A DNA stretch of 64,000 nt from Candidatus Epilinea brevis (GTDB lineage: Bacteria > Chloroflexota > Anaerolineae > Epilineales > Epilineaceae), in assembly GCA_016710785.1 (NCBI GenBank), contig JADJUE010000001.1:696113-760112 (forward strand), given 5' to 3'. A program made the position numbers and the translations under genes. Under the pieces are notes generated by a model. The model was not told where the DNA came from. It did not search any database and worked only from the letters and a program-made list of their open reading frames with translations. Positions within the stretch are counted from its first letter, which is position 1, and each line of letters begins with the position of its first letter. Below, piece by piece: positions 36,061-44,291 of this stretch.

Positions 36061-36831
36061 ATGAGCATCGTAAGCCCAGGCTCCAGCCCGAACCCAGGCC
36101 CAGGCTCCAGCCCGAGTCCCAGCCCGAGTCCCGGCCCGAGTCCCGGCTCGAGTCCCGGCTCGAGTCCCGGCTCGAGTCCGAATCCCAGCTCGAGCCCCAG
36201 CCTGAGGGCCGGGCCCGCCCCTCGCCCGCCACGTTCCAGCGCCGCGCGTTGGCTGCTCTTGCTGGCCTTGGGCCTGGTGGCCATGGCCGCGGTGGCCCGT
36301 TGCGGCGGCGGGGCGCCGGTGGGGCGGACGGATGCTGCGCTGCTTGGCCCCGCCGACCTGAGCCCGGAGGATCCCGCGGCACCCGCCCGCTGGCAGTCAT
36401 TGCCGGCGCCTGTGGACCTGGGTCAGGCCGAGCTGGTGGCCCGCGCCGCGGCCGGCGGCAAGATGCCCGCCGCCCAGGCCCGCGCCGCGGTCAGCTACCG
36501 CGACGCCGCCGCCGGCGTCGAGTTCACGCAGGCCGTCCTGCGCTACGCCGACGGCGCCGAAGCCGAAGCGGTGGTCGCCGCCGGCGCGCCGCTCCTGGAA
36601 CGCACCTTCGGCTTGATCCGCGCCCCCCTGGACCTGCCCGGAACGACGGGCGCCACAGCCTGGCATTCCGCGGTCTACGGCGGGGTCAGCTTCATCGCCG
36701 AGGACACGGTGGTCTTCATCGGCGGCAGCGGGATGGACGGGGCGACCCTGAGCCGCCTGGCCGCCGCGGCGCGCGATCGCGTCCAGGCGGCCCGCTTGAC
36801 ACAGGTGGCGGGGTCTACACCGTCTCCCTGA
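36061..36831 (+). CDS. Membrane-anchored protein with Pro/Ser N-terminus
   Basis: This is a 256-residue protein. Residues 1-58 are low complexity (PGSSP, SPSPSP units). A single membrane helix follows at about 62-80 (WLLLLALGLVAMAAVA), then an extracytoplasmic domain of about 170 residues containing AVLRYADGAEAEAVVAAGAP and AWHSAVYGGVSFIAEDTVVFIGGS. The family is not recognised. It lies 25 bases upstream of the Kelch-type gene and may share its operon. Confidence 0.7.
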   Translation: MSIVSPGSSPNPGPGSSPSPSPSPGPSPGSSPGSSPGSSPNPSSSPSLRAGPAPRPPRSSAARWLLLLALGLVAMAAVARCGGGAPVGRTDAALLGPADLSPEDPAAPARWQSLPAPVDLGQAELVARAAAGGKMPAAQARAAVSYRDAAAGVEFTQAVLRYADGAEAEAVVAAGAPLLERTFGLIRAPLDLPGTTGATAWHSAVYGGVSFIAEDTVVFIGGSGMDGATLSRLAAAARDRVQAARLTQVAGSTPSP

Positions 36832-36856
36832 CGGCAACAACAGCGAGGAGCCTGCC

Positions 36857-38533
36857 ATGTCCACTCTGCCAGCGCCGGGCAACTCCCTGACCGCGACGAA
36901 TTCCCTCGCCGCTGTGAGGCGGAAGGCCCTCGCGCTCGTCGCTGGCTTGTTCAGCGTGGCCGTGCTGCTCGGTGTCTTCAGCCCCCACCGCCTGCTGGCG
37001 AACGCCGCCCGACCACGGCCACTTGCCGACCTGCGACATGAACAGGAACCCAGCGCCACGACCCCGCCGCCCACCGCCACGCCGATCCCCGTCGGCGGCC
37101 ATATCGACGCCAAAGGGGCCTGCTACGTCCGCCTGCCGGACCTTCCGGCGGCGCCGGGCGTGTATGGTGGGTTTGGGGCCTACAACCCACAGAGCGGCGT
37201 GCTGACCTACGCCGGCGGCGCCGAGAAGCGCTCGGATACCCTCACCCTCGCCCGCCACGACCTCTACGCCATCCGTCTGGACGGTAGTCAAAAGGCCTGG
37301 AAGACCATCAGCTACCCCAATTCGCTGGGCTACCTGCGCGACCCCGACACCGGCTGCCGCGAGATGGCCAGCGTGTCTTTGGGCAACGACAAAGCCCTGT
37401 CGGTCTTCGGCAAGGGCGGCTGCGATCGCGGCCGCTTCGACGGCGGGGTCAACAAGGAGGGCGGCGACTTGCAGGAACTGCTCATCGGCGGCAGCGCCGA
37501 TGTCAAAGGGGTACGCTGGGCGCCCAACAGCGGAGCCAAAGCCCTGATCGGCGACCTGGAGGTCAACAAGGGCAAGCTCACCCGGCCCTTCGGCGTCTTC
37601 GACCGCCAGCGTGACCGGGTGGTCTTCGGCCAAGGCACCTTCGATGTCGACATGGATGCTGAGACCGCCGACACCGTCTATGCCGCGCGGCGGACGGGCG
37701 GCCAGTGGCAGCTGACGGAGCTGCGCCCGGAGGGCACCGTCCCTTCCCGCCGTTTCGGCAGCTGCGCGGCCTACGTCCACGACGAAGACCTGGGCTTGGA
37801 CGGGGTGATCGTGATCGGCGGCCAGCAGGGGGGCCTCACCGACGCCTTGACCTATGACGAGGTGTGGTGGCTGGACTTCAGCAGCCGCCCCGATGGCGTG
37901 TGGAAGGACATCAGCGCGCGCTTCTCCAACCGCGCCGCCTTCGGTCCGCGCCGCGAGGGCGCCTGCGCCTATGATCCTTCCACCCGCAACGTCTACTCCT
38001 GGATGGGCCGGTCCAGCAAGGACATCCCCGGCGGCGCGAAGCATTCCAGCGGCGTCTGGCGGGTGCGACTGGTCGACCTTGGCGGCGATGGAGCGCTCAC
38101 TTGGGAGCGCCTCGCCAAGGACGACCAGAAGGGCTTGCGGGGCCGCAACCTCGTGCCCTCGGTCTGGGACCCGGAGTACAAGCGGCTGTTCGTCCTGGGC
38201 GGTCGCAACGACCTGGAGGAGTTGGCCGACGTCTGGGTGATCTACCCCGACGTCATCGGCGAGGCCTGCGATGCCCTGGACCCCTACGCGCCTTTCCGCA
38301 TCGGCCCCACCTTGACGCCGCCCCCCACGCGCACGCCCAGCCCCACAGCCACGGCCCCGCCGGCCTCGCCGACCCCCGCGGACACCGCCACCACGCCGCC
38401 CACTACTACCGTGACGCCCAGCCTGACCCCAGCTTCCAGCGCGACGCCGATGGCGACAGCCAGTCGGACGGCAACGCCCCGGCCGGCCGGCTTGTTGCTA
38501 CCTTGGCTCTCGGCCACGCTTCTGAGGAACTGA
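36857..38533 (+). CDS. Exported Kelch-like beta-propeller protein
   Basis: The 558-residue protein has an N-terminal hydrophobic segment at about residues 23-40. Its beta-propeller repeats have Kelch character (GGFGAYNPQSGVLTYAGGAE, then GACAYDPSTRNVYSWMG, then RLFVLGGRNDLEELADVWV). A Thr/Pro-rich linker runs from about 488 to 540, and the C-terminus ends LLLPWLSATLLRN. Kelch propellers usually bind proteins or sugars; no catalytic residues are seen. GAGGAG precedes the ATG. Only two bases separate it from the CotH gene, so the two are co-transcribed. Confidence 0.8.
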   Translation: MSTLPAPGNSLTATNSLAAVRRKALALVAGLFSVAVLLGVFSPHRLLANAARPRPLADLRHEQEPSATTPPPTATPIPVGGHIDAKGACYVRLPDLPAAPGVYGGFGAYNPQSGVLTYAGGAEKRSDTLTLARHDLYAIRLDGSQKAWKTISYPNSLGYLRDPDTGCREMASVSLGNDKALSVFGKGGCDRGRFDGGVNKEGGDLQELLIGGSADVKGVRWAPNSGAKALIGDLEVNKGKLTRPFGVFDRQRDRVVFGQGTFDVDMDAETADTVYAARRTGGQWQLTELRPEGTVPSRRFGSCAAYVHDEDLGLDGVIVIGGQQGGLTDALTYDEVWWLDFSSRPDGVWKDISARFSNRAAFGPRREGACAYDPSTRNVYSWMGRSSKDIPGGAKHSSGVWRVRLVDLGGDGALTWERLAKDDQKGLRGRNLVPSVWDPEYKRLFVLGGRNDLEELADVWVIYPDVIGEACDALDPYAPFRIGPTLTPPPTRTPSPTATAPPASPTPADTATTPPTTTVTPSLTPASSATPMATASRTATPRPAGLLLPWLSATLLRN

Positions 38534-38535
38534 CG

Positions 38536-40949
38536 ATGTCCACTGTCCAACCCCCGACCCACCCATGCCGCCGCCTGACCCGCGCTCGCCGTCCGTTGTT
38601 GCTGGCCGCCCTACTGCTGGCCGCGACCCGCGCCGCGGCCGCCGCACCCGCCCCGGACTTCTACGACCCCGATGCCGTGCGGGTGCTGCGTCTGGACTTC
38701 GCCGACGCCGACTGGGAGAGCCGCCTGCCGACCTTGCCGGAAGGGCAGCACCTGCTGGCCGATCTGGACTTTGAGGGGGAAGCGCTGAGCGGCGTGGGCG
38801 TGGGCCTGAAGGGCAACAGCTCCAGCCGCGCGCCGGGCCGCAAGAAGCCGCTCAACCTGACCATCGACGCCACGGTCAAGGGCCAGCGGCTGATGGCCTA
38901 CGACGTGGTCAACCTGAACAACGGCTTCGCCGACCCCAGCTTGGTGCGCGAGACCCTGGTCAGCGGCTTGGTGCGTCCCTTCCTGCCCATGCCGCGGGCC
39001 GGTTACGTGCATCTGGACATCGGCGGCGGCTATTGGGGGGCCTTCACCAGCATCCAGCAGATCGAGGGCACCTTCATCAAGCAATGGTTTCCCACTAGCG
39101 ACGGTATTTTGTTCAAGGGCGTCCTACCGGAAGGGCGACCGTGCCGGGGGGGGGGATTGGGAGCTTCGGGGGCGGGGGGGTGGTTGGGGGCCGGGGGTGC
39201 CGGCCTGGAAGGCCGAGGTTCTGGGGAGAGACAGGGGCCTGGCGGGGCGAGGCGCCCCGAGGTGGGCCGAGGTGTCTGGGAGGCGGGGCTGGGAGCAGGG
39301 CCAGGGGCCGGGGCGGGGGGTTTCGGGCGACGTTGCGGTGGTTGGGAGCGGATCTGGCGCCCTATCGGCAGGCTTATGAGCTGAAGACGGTGGCGGCGGG
39401 CGACGAGGGGTATGGGCTGCTCAGGGACTTCATCAGGGTGCTGGACGCGCCCGTGGCTGAGGGCGGGGTGAGCGATGTGCAGTTTCCGGCGGCCATTCAG
39501 GAGGTGCTGGATGTGGACGGCGCGCTGTGGTACCTGGCGGCCATCAACCTCTTTACCAACTACGACAGCTATTACGCCGGGCATAACTTCTTCCTGTACC
39601 GCTCGCCGGAGGACGGGCGCTTCAACATCCTGCTGTGGGATGTGAACGAGAGCTTCGGCGTCTTCCCCGGCGCGGGCATCAGTCCGGCGGACAGCCTGGC
39701 GGTGGCCCATACCGATCCCTTCCTGATGGCCAGCGGGCAGCAGGCCGCGGAGCGCCCTCTCATCCGCCGCCTTCTGGCCGTGCCGGAGTTCCGCGCCGAT
39801 TACCTGGCCCATATGCGCACGCTCCTGGACGGCGCCTTCCAGCCGGCGGAGGTGGAGCGGCGCGTCGCCGCCTTGCAGGACGTGGTGCGTGCCGACCTGG
39901 CGGAAGATCCCAACCGCATCTACGGCATGGACCTGTTCGCGGCCAACGCGGCGGAGGACGTGAACGCCCTGGGGCGGGCGGTGCCCGGCATCCTCAAGGT
40001 GACGCGGCTGCGCGACGAATGGCTGCGGGCGCGGCCGGACCTGCAGCCCCCCGACCATGGCCTGGCGGCGGTGTCCTTTGCGCCGCCGGCGCCGGCGGCG
40101 GGCCAGCCCATCGAGGTCACGGTTCGCTTCAGCGGCGCGGACCGCCCCGCCGGGGTGAGCCTGCTGGTGCGCGTGAACCACGCCGCGCCGCAGGTGCTGG
40201 CGATGGTCGCGGCGGCGGACGGGGCCGGCTGGACTGCCACCCTGACGGGCCAGGCCGCCGGCGCCCAGATCACGCTGTATGCCCGCGCCGCCTTTAGCGA
40301 CGGCCGCTCGGCCTTCTATCCGGCGGCCAACCTGACCGAGCCCTGGCACCTGACGGTGGGCGGGCCGGCATTGCCGCCGCTCGATGGCCCGCTGGCGCTC
40401 AACGAGCTGCTGGCCGATAACGTGGCCGGCGACCGGGACCAGGCCGGCGAGCGGGAGGACTGGGTGGAGCTCACCAACCGCGGCACCGATCCCGTCTCCC
40501 TGCTGGGTTACCACCTCTCCGATGACCCGCTGGACCCCTGGCTGTACGCCCTGCCGGACGTGGTGCTGCCGCCCGGCGGCTTCTACCGCCTGTGGTGCGA
40601 CGGCGACCTGGACCAAGGCCCCGATCACGCCCCCTTCAAGCTGGCCAAGGGCGGCGAGACGGTGCTGCTCAGCACCCGCGACGCCGCGGCCGACCAGACG
40701 ACCTTCGAAGCCCTGGACCCGGACGCCAGCTGGGCCCGCGTGCCGGACGGCAACGGCGAATGGCGGGTCTGCGACAGCCCGTCGGGGATGGCGGCCAACC
40801 GCTGCGGCGGGGCCGGCGTGCCCTCGGCGACACCGACGGCAACCGCGGGCGTGACGGTAACCGCGAGCGCCTCGGCCACGGCCACCGCGACGGGCACCCC
40901 GGGCGGAGCGAAGGCCGGGCGCGTCCTCCTGCCCTGGCTGGGGCGCTGA
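38536..40949 (+). CDS. CotH kinase family exported protein, frame change within a G-rich insert
   Basis: The signal peptide lies at residues 18-38. The CotH fold starts with VRVLRLDFADADWESRL and GVGVGLKGNSSSR, then RKKPLNLTIDA, and resumes after the insert with LAPYRQAYELKT, AAINLFTNYDSYYAGHNFFLYR and NILLWDVNESFG. CotH proteins are atypical kinases of spore coats and cell surfaces; the N-x-x-D-x-N region is kept here. Between 39144 and 39327 the coding strand is extremely G-rich and the reading frame moves from frame 1 to frame 3. The C-terminus carries an LTD-like domain (ALNELLADN, then DWVELTNRGTDPV), a Thr-rich linker and the ending LLPWLGR. It forms an operon with the Kelch-like gene. 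Confidence 0.8.
39144..39327 (+). repeat. 184-bp G-rich, potentially quadruplex-forming tract inside the CotH gene
   Basis: The plus strand here is mostly G, with one run of about ten and many runs of three to seven, spaced by one to six other bases. Both frames through it give only Gly/Ala/Arg-rich peptide, unlike the conserved CotH sequence on each side. Confidence 0.7.
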
Positions 40950-40954
40950 GAACG

Positions 40955-41047
40955 GCGGGCCGACCTCCCCGGCGGTTGACATTGCGGGCCGTCTCCCCCC
41001 GGCGGTTGAAACCGCGGCTCTACACACGAAGCCGGCCTTCGCCGGCT
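40955..41047 (+). repeat. Two imperfect direct repeats plus a hairpin after the CotH gene
   Basis: Units at 40955-40979 and 40984-41009 share GCGGGCCG and CCCCGGCGGTTGA. A hairpin AGCCGGC-CTTC-GCCGGCT (41030-41047) follows. The hairpin lacks a T-tract and may be a 3'-end processing or weak terminator structure. Confidence 0.6.
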
Positions 41048-41101
41048 CCATGGCGTTGGCCCGACGACCGATAGGGCAGTCGGCGGGTGGGTTCCGGCTG
41101 C

Positions 41102-41107
41102 TATACT
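41102..41107 (+). promoter_or_regulatory. -10 box TATACT six bases before an ATG
   Basis: TATACT is followed by six bases and the ATG at 41114, leaving no space for a 5' leader. Confidence 0.5.
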
Positions 41108-41113
41108 CCGCGC

Positions 41114-41638
41114 ATGGAGAAACGACCGCTGCTCGCCGTACTGGTCACCGTGGCTGTGGCCGCCGCCCTGATGGTGGCGGACCGCAAGGATCCGGCGTCT
41201 CCCGCGGCGCCCGAAGAGCCGGTGCCGCAGCCCACGGCGGCCGGCGGAAAGGTCAGGCCCATGATCATCAGCCCGACGCCGGCGATTGCGGTCGGCGCCT
41301 TCCCGTCCTCCGCCGCAACCGTGTCCGCCGCCGACTTGCCCGACCCGGCATCGCGCGTCCTGCCGCCGGTGGCGACCGCCATCGCCGACTTCGCCGGCCA
41401 GGCGCAGGTGGACCCCGCCGCGGTGATCCTGCGGCAGTTCGAGCGCGTCACCTGGCCCGACGGCTCCTTGGGCTGCCCGCAGCCGGGGATGATGTACACC
41501 CAGGCGCTGGTCGACGGCTACTGGCTGGAGCTGGCCGCCGGCGACCGCAGCGCGGAGTACCACACGGATCTGGATGGGCGCGCGGTCAGCTGCCGCTCGG
41601 GCCCGCCGACGGGATCGGGCCTGGACAGCACCCAGTAG
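41114..41638 (+). CDS. Small membrane-anchored or exported protein
   Basis: The 174-residue protein begins MEKRPLLAVLVTVAVAAALM, a short N-terminal helix or signal. After a Pro/Ala-rich stretch comes a compact domain: AVILRQFERVTWPDGSLGCPQPGMMYTQ, GYWLELAAGDRSAEYHTD and GRAVSC, with two Cys that could pair. This domain is common in uncharacterised proteins of Chloroflexota and I know no function for it. Confidence 0.75.
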   Translation: MEKRPLLAVLVTVAVAAALMVADRKDPASPAAPEEPVPQPTAAGGKVRPMIISPTPAIAVGAFPSSAATVSAADLPDPASRVLPPVATAIADFAGQAQVDPAAVILRQFERVTWPDGSLGCPQPGMMYTQALVDGYWLELAAGDRSAEYHTDLDGRAVSCRSGPPTGSGLDSTQ

Positions 41639-41726
41639 GGTAGCGGCACGGGCTTGCCCTGCCCCGGACGCGCGGATGGCACTCAGACAGCGCTCGGACG
41701 GCTACCCACCGTCGCCACTCCCCCAC

Positions 41727-41781
41727 AAAAAAATCGGGCCAGTGTCCTTGATCACCGCCCATAGTGATCGACACCGGCCCG
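41727..41781 (-). terminator. Intrinsic terminator (minus strand) of small RNA candidate 2
   Basis: On the minus strand a strong stem (CGGGCCGGTGTC pairing with GACACTGGCCCG) is followed by a seven-T tract (41727-41733). This is a textbook rho-independent terminator, and no protein-coding gene ends before it. Confidence 0.8.
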
Positions 41782-41866
41782 TGAGTGTAGCTTGTAACCC
41801 CCTGCGCAGTCGCCTCCCTTGCGGTCAGCTGACCCCCACACAGGCGCAGAAGATCGATCGGCTACG
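41727..41866 (-). ncRNA. Small RNA candidate 2 (about 140 nt)
   Basis: The minus-strand transcript is bounded by a TATACT box at 41873-41878 and the terminator at 41727-41781. It has no open frame with a ribosome site. About 23 bases from the predicted start it carries CTGTGTGGGGGTC (41831-41843), immediately followed by a hairpin (GGTCA-GC-TGACC), all enclosed by a CTGCGC/GCGCAG stem. The same motif and layout recur in candidate 1. The family is not recognised. Confidence 0.6.
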
Positions 41867-41872
41867 GGCGCC

Positions 41873-41878
41873 AGTATA
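41873..41878 (-). promoter_or_regulatory. -10 box of small RNA candidate 2
   Basis: The minus strand reads GTGTTATACTGGC, with TATACT at 41873-41878. A TTTAGC lies about 21 bases upstream, longer than the usual 17-base spacing. Confidence 0.5.
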
Positions 41879-42036
41879 ACACAATAATAACGGGTGTGGG
41901 CTAAAGATTTGATTAAGCCCGGCAGCCGCGGACGCGGCGCGCAACCAGCGGATGCAGGCTTGCCGGGACGCCCCCGAGGCGCGTGGACGCCGTCGATCCA
42001 CCGGCATTCGCCCCGGTTGCTGCCCATCGGCCGCCA

Positions 42037-42073
42037 ACAAAACGGGCCGGCCAACCCGAAGGTCGACCGGCCC
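42037..42073 (-). terminator. Intrinsic terminator (minus strand) of small RNA candidate 1
   Basis: On the minus strand, GGGCCGGTCGACC pairs across a short TTCGG loop with GGTTGGCCGGCCC, followed by GTTTTG. This is a strong stem with a short T-tract. Confidence 0.75.
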
Positions 42074-42158
42074 GAAGAGGCACGCAACCGATGCACAACC
42101 CGGTCGCCGCTCGCGCGGCGACCCCCACACAGCCGCTGGCAGGTCGACGTGGCCTCTG
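42037..42158 (-). ncRNA. Small RNA candidate 1 (about 120 nt)
   Basis: It has the same design as candidate 2: TATACT box at 42165-42170, predicted start near 42158, the 13-base motif CTGTGTGGGGGTC at 42120-42132 about 26 bases in, a hairpin directly behind (GGTCGCCGC-GCGA-GCGGCGACC), then an intrinsic terminator. The two genes are tandem on the minus strand, about 170 bp apart, and probably paralogous. Confidence 0.6.
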
Positions 42159-42164
42159 GGAGGC

Positions 42165-42170
42165 AGTATA
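42165..42170 (-). promoter_or_regulatory. -10 box of small RNA candidate 1
   Basis: The minus strand reads GTGGTATACTGCC, differing from the candidate 2 box context at only two places. TTTATC lies 20 bases upstream. Confidence 0.5.
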
Positions 42171-42267
42171 CCACGGCCGGCGGCGCGGCGGATAAAGATC
42201 GGCTTAAGATCTTAATGCGCTGGTGACCCCAATTGCCGGTGGCTCGCTGCTATCGCCCCATCCCCGA

Positions 42268-42297
42268 TTGGCCGCCCTGCCGCGGGGGCGTTAGAAT
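42268..42297 (+). promoter_or_regulatory. Promoter of the SRP RNA gene
   Basis: TTGGCC (42268-42273), an 18-bp spacer and TAGAAT (42292-42297) lie about 30 bases before the SRP RNA 5' end. Confidence 0.6.
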
Positions 42298-42327
42298 GAT
42301 CGGGTTGCAGCCACGCCGGCGTCGGCC

Positions 42328-42452
42328 GGCGTCATCGGCTGGCCAGGGTCCCGTGCGGCGGGAGACTTCGAATCGCGTCAGGTCCGGAAGGAAGCAGCGC
42401 TAAGAGGCTCTTCCCGGGTGTTGCGGGGAAGCCTTGGCCTGCCGATGATGCC
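42328..42452 (+). ncRNA. ffs: Signal recognition particle RNA, small bacterial type (4.5S)
   Basis: The invariant SRP domain IV core GTCAGGTCCGGAAGGAAGCA sits at 42377-42396, with the GGAA tetraloop and the asymmetric loop that binds Ffh. The ends pair: GGCGTCATCGGC at 42328-42339 with GCCGATGATGCC at 42441-42452. About 125 nt, close to the usual 100-115 nt of the small bacterial form. The RNA joins Ffh to target membrane proteins co-translationally. The exact ends are from base pairing and may be off by a few bases. Confidence 0.93.
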
Positions 42453-42494
42453 GACCGACGCAGCCGTCGTAGCCCGGAGACCGCGCGATCCGCC

Positions 42495-44081
42495 ATGACC
42501 AGCCCGCTTCCCACACGCCTCCCGCCCCCGGCCCCTCTGCCGCTGGTGCGCCGCCCCGCCCCGCGCCGGCGCCCGCGCGCCGCGGCGCCGTCCACCACGG
42601 GCCCTGCTACCTGGCTGCTGAGCTTCGGGCTGGCCTTTCTGGGCGGCATGGCCTACTGGCAGAGCGCGGTGCCCCTGCGCCTGGAGGTGGACGGCCAGGC
42701 TCGCGCCCTGCGCAGCCGCGCGGGCACGGTGGGCACGATGCTGCGCGAAGCGGGCGTGCGTCTGGATGCGGGCGATCACGTTCAGCCGCCCATCGGCGCC
42801 CGGCTGCAGGCGGGCGCGCGGGTGAAGGTGATCCACGCCCGGTCGTGGCTGCTGAAGGTGGACGGCCGTCGGCTGGAGCTGCGCAGCCTGGCGCCCAATC
42901 CGGCGGGGGTGCTGGCCGAGGCCGGCATCCTGCTGGGCCCTTCCGACCGCCTGCTCCTGGATGGGCGCATCAGCGCCGCGGACGCCAAGCTGGCGCCGCT
43001 TCCGGGCCTGGCGCCGCCGGTCCACACGGCGCGGCGGGTGGCCCTGGCGGCCGAAGCCGTCCCGCCTGAGGGCGCCCCGCCGGCCGACCCCAACCCCAAC
43101 CCCAAGGCCCGCCTGCGCCTGGAGGTGCTGCGCGCCCGGCCCTTCACGGTCGTCGAAGACGGCGTGACGCTCGCGGCCAAGGCCACGGGGGCCACGGTCG
43201 AAGAGGCCCTGACGGCCGCCGGCTTTGCCTTGGACGCGGACGACGAGCTGGCCCCCGCGCGCCAGGCGCCCTACCGTCCGGGGATGACGGTGCTGCTCTC
43301 ACGAGCCACAAGCCTGGTGGTGCAGGCCGACGGCGAGACGCGGCAGCTGCGGGTGAGCGGCAGCACGGTGGGCCAGGCCCTGGCCCGGGCGGGCCTGGCG
43401 CTGGGCGGGCGCGACTACAGCATCCCGGGGGCCGACGCGCCCTTGCAGGCGGACATGACGGTCAAGGTGGTGCGGGTGCGCGAGGACGTGCAGCTGAAGG
43501 AGGAGGAGATCCCCTTCGAGACGGAGACCCAGGTGGACGCCGAGCTGCCCTTGGGCGAGAACGAGGTGCTGCGCGAAGGCCAGAGCGGCCTCATCCGCCG
43601 CCGCATCGTGCTGACCTACGAGAACGGCCGCCTGATGAACCGCCAGGTGGCCGAAGAAGAGCGCCTGCGGGAGCCCGTCAGCCAGCTGCTGCGCACGGGC
43701 AGCAAGGTGGTCTGGCGCACGGTGGAGACGGAGCAGGGCCCCATGCGCTACTTCGCCCGCCTGCGGGTCTACGCGACAAGCTACAGCGCAGCGCGCGCCG
43801 GCACGCCGATCACGGCGCCCTGGTACGGCTACACCCGCTCGGGCCAGAAGATGCGCCGGGGCATCGTGGCGGTGGACCGCAAGCTCTTCCCCTTGGGCAC
43901 GAACCTCTACGTGCCGGGCTACGGCGTCGGCCTGGCCGGCGACACGGGCGGCGGCATCAAGAACTTCCACATCGACCTGGGCTACGACGACGACAACTAC
44001 GTCAGCTGGCATCAATGGGTAGAGCTGTACCTGCTGGAGCCGGTGCCGCCGGGGATGGACCTGTCGCGGCTGGTGCGCTGA
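42495..44081 (+). CDS. G5 and 3D domain cell-wall protein with DUF348 repeats
   Basis: The 528-residue protein has a single N-terminal membrane segment at about residues 38-56. It then carries four ubiquitin-like DUF348 repeats (VDGQARALRSRAGTVGTML, VDGRRLELRSLAPNPAGVL, EDGVTLAAKATGATVEEAL, ADGETRQLRVSGSTVGQAL) and a G5 domain (EEIPFETETQVDAELPLGE). The C-terminal 3D domain (YATSYSAA, then VAVDRKLFPLGTNLYVPGYG and GIKNFHIDLGYDDD) carries the three conserved Asp. This is the order of YabE/Rpf2-like muralytic proteins; 3D domains cut or remodel peptidoglycan glycan strands. It starts 43 bases after the SRP RNA. Confidence 0.9.
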   Translation: MTSPLPTRLPPPAPLPLVRRPAPRRRPRAAAPSTTGPATWLLSFGLAFLGGMAYWQSAVPLRLEVDGQARALRSRAGTVGTMLREAGVRLDAGDHVQPPIGARLQAGARVKVIHARSWLLKVDGRRLELRSLAPNPAGVLAEAGILLGPSDRLLLDGRISAADAKLAPLPGLAPPVHTARRVALAAEAVPPEGAPPADPNPNPKARLRLEVLRARPFTVVEDGVTLAAKATGATVEEALTAAGFALDADDELAPARQAPYRPGMTVLLSRATSLVVQADGETRQLRVSGSTVGQALARAGLALGGRDYSIPGADAPLQADMTVKVVRVREDVQLKEEEIPFETETQVDAELPLGENEVLREGQSGLIRRRIVLTYENGRLMNRQVAEEERLREPVSQLLRTGSKVVWRTVETEQGPMRYFARLRVYATSYSAARAGTPITAPWYGYTRSGQKMRRGIVAVDRKLFPLGTNLYVPGYGVGLAGDTGGGIKNFHIDLGYDDDNYVSWHQWVELYLLEPVPPGMDLSRLVR

Positions 44082-44291
44082 GGTAGGCCTCCGAGGATCT
44101 TCCGGCGGCCCGTCGGCGGCCAATCTGCCCCCAACCCGATTCTGCTCCGATATTGCCGTCCCCAGGCCCTGACTGCGGCTATCTTGGTGGGCATGGCGGT
44201 GCCCTGCCGTCATGGCCGGACAGCCCGGTGCGGACAGCCCGGCGCGCGCGGCCCGGACGCGATCAACGACGGCGCTTGAAGGAGTAAGGCA

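Noticed and set aside
41727..42158. 6S RNA as an explanation for the small RNAs
   Set aside because: The lengths are 120-140 nt, there are two tandem copies, and I could not form the long 6S stem with a central open bubble.
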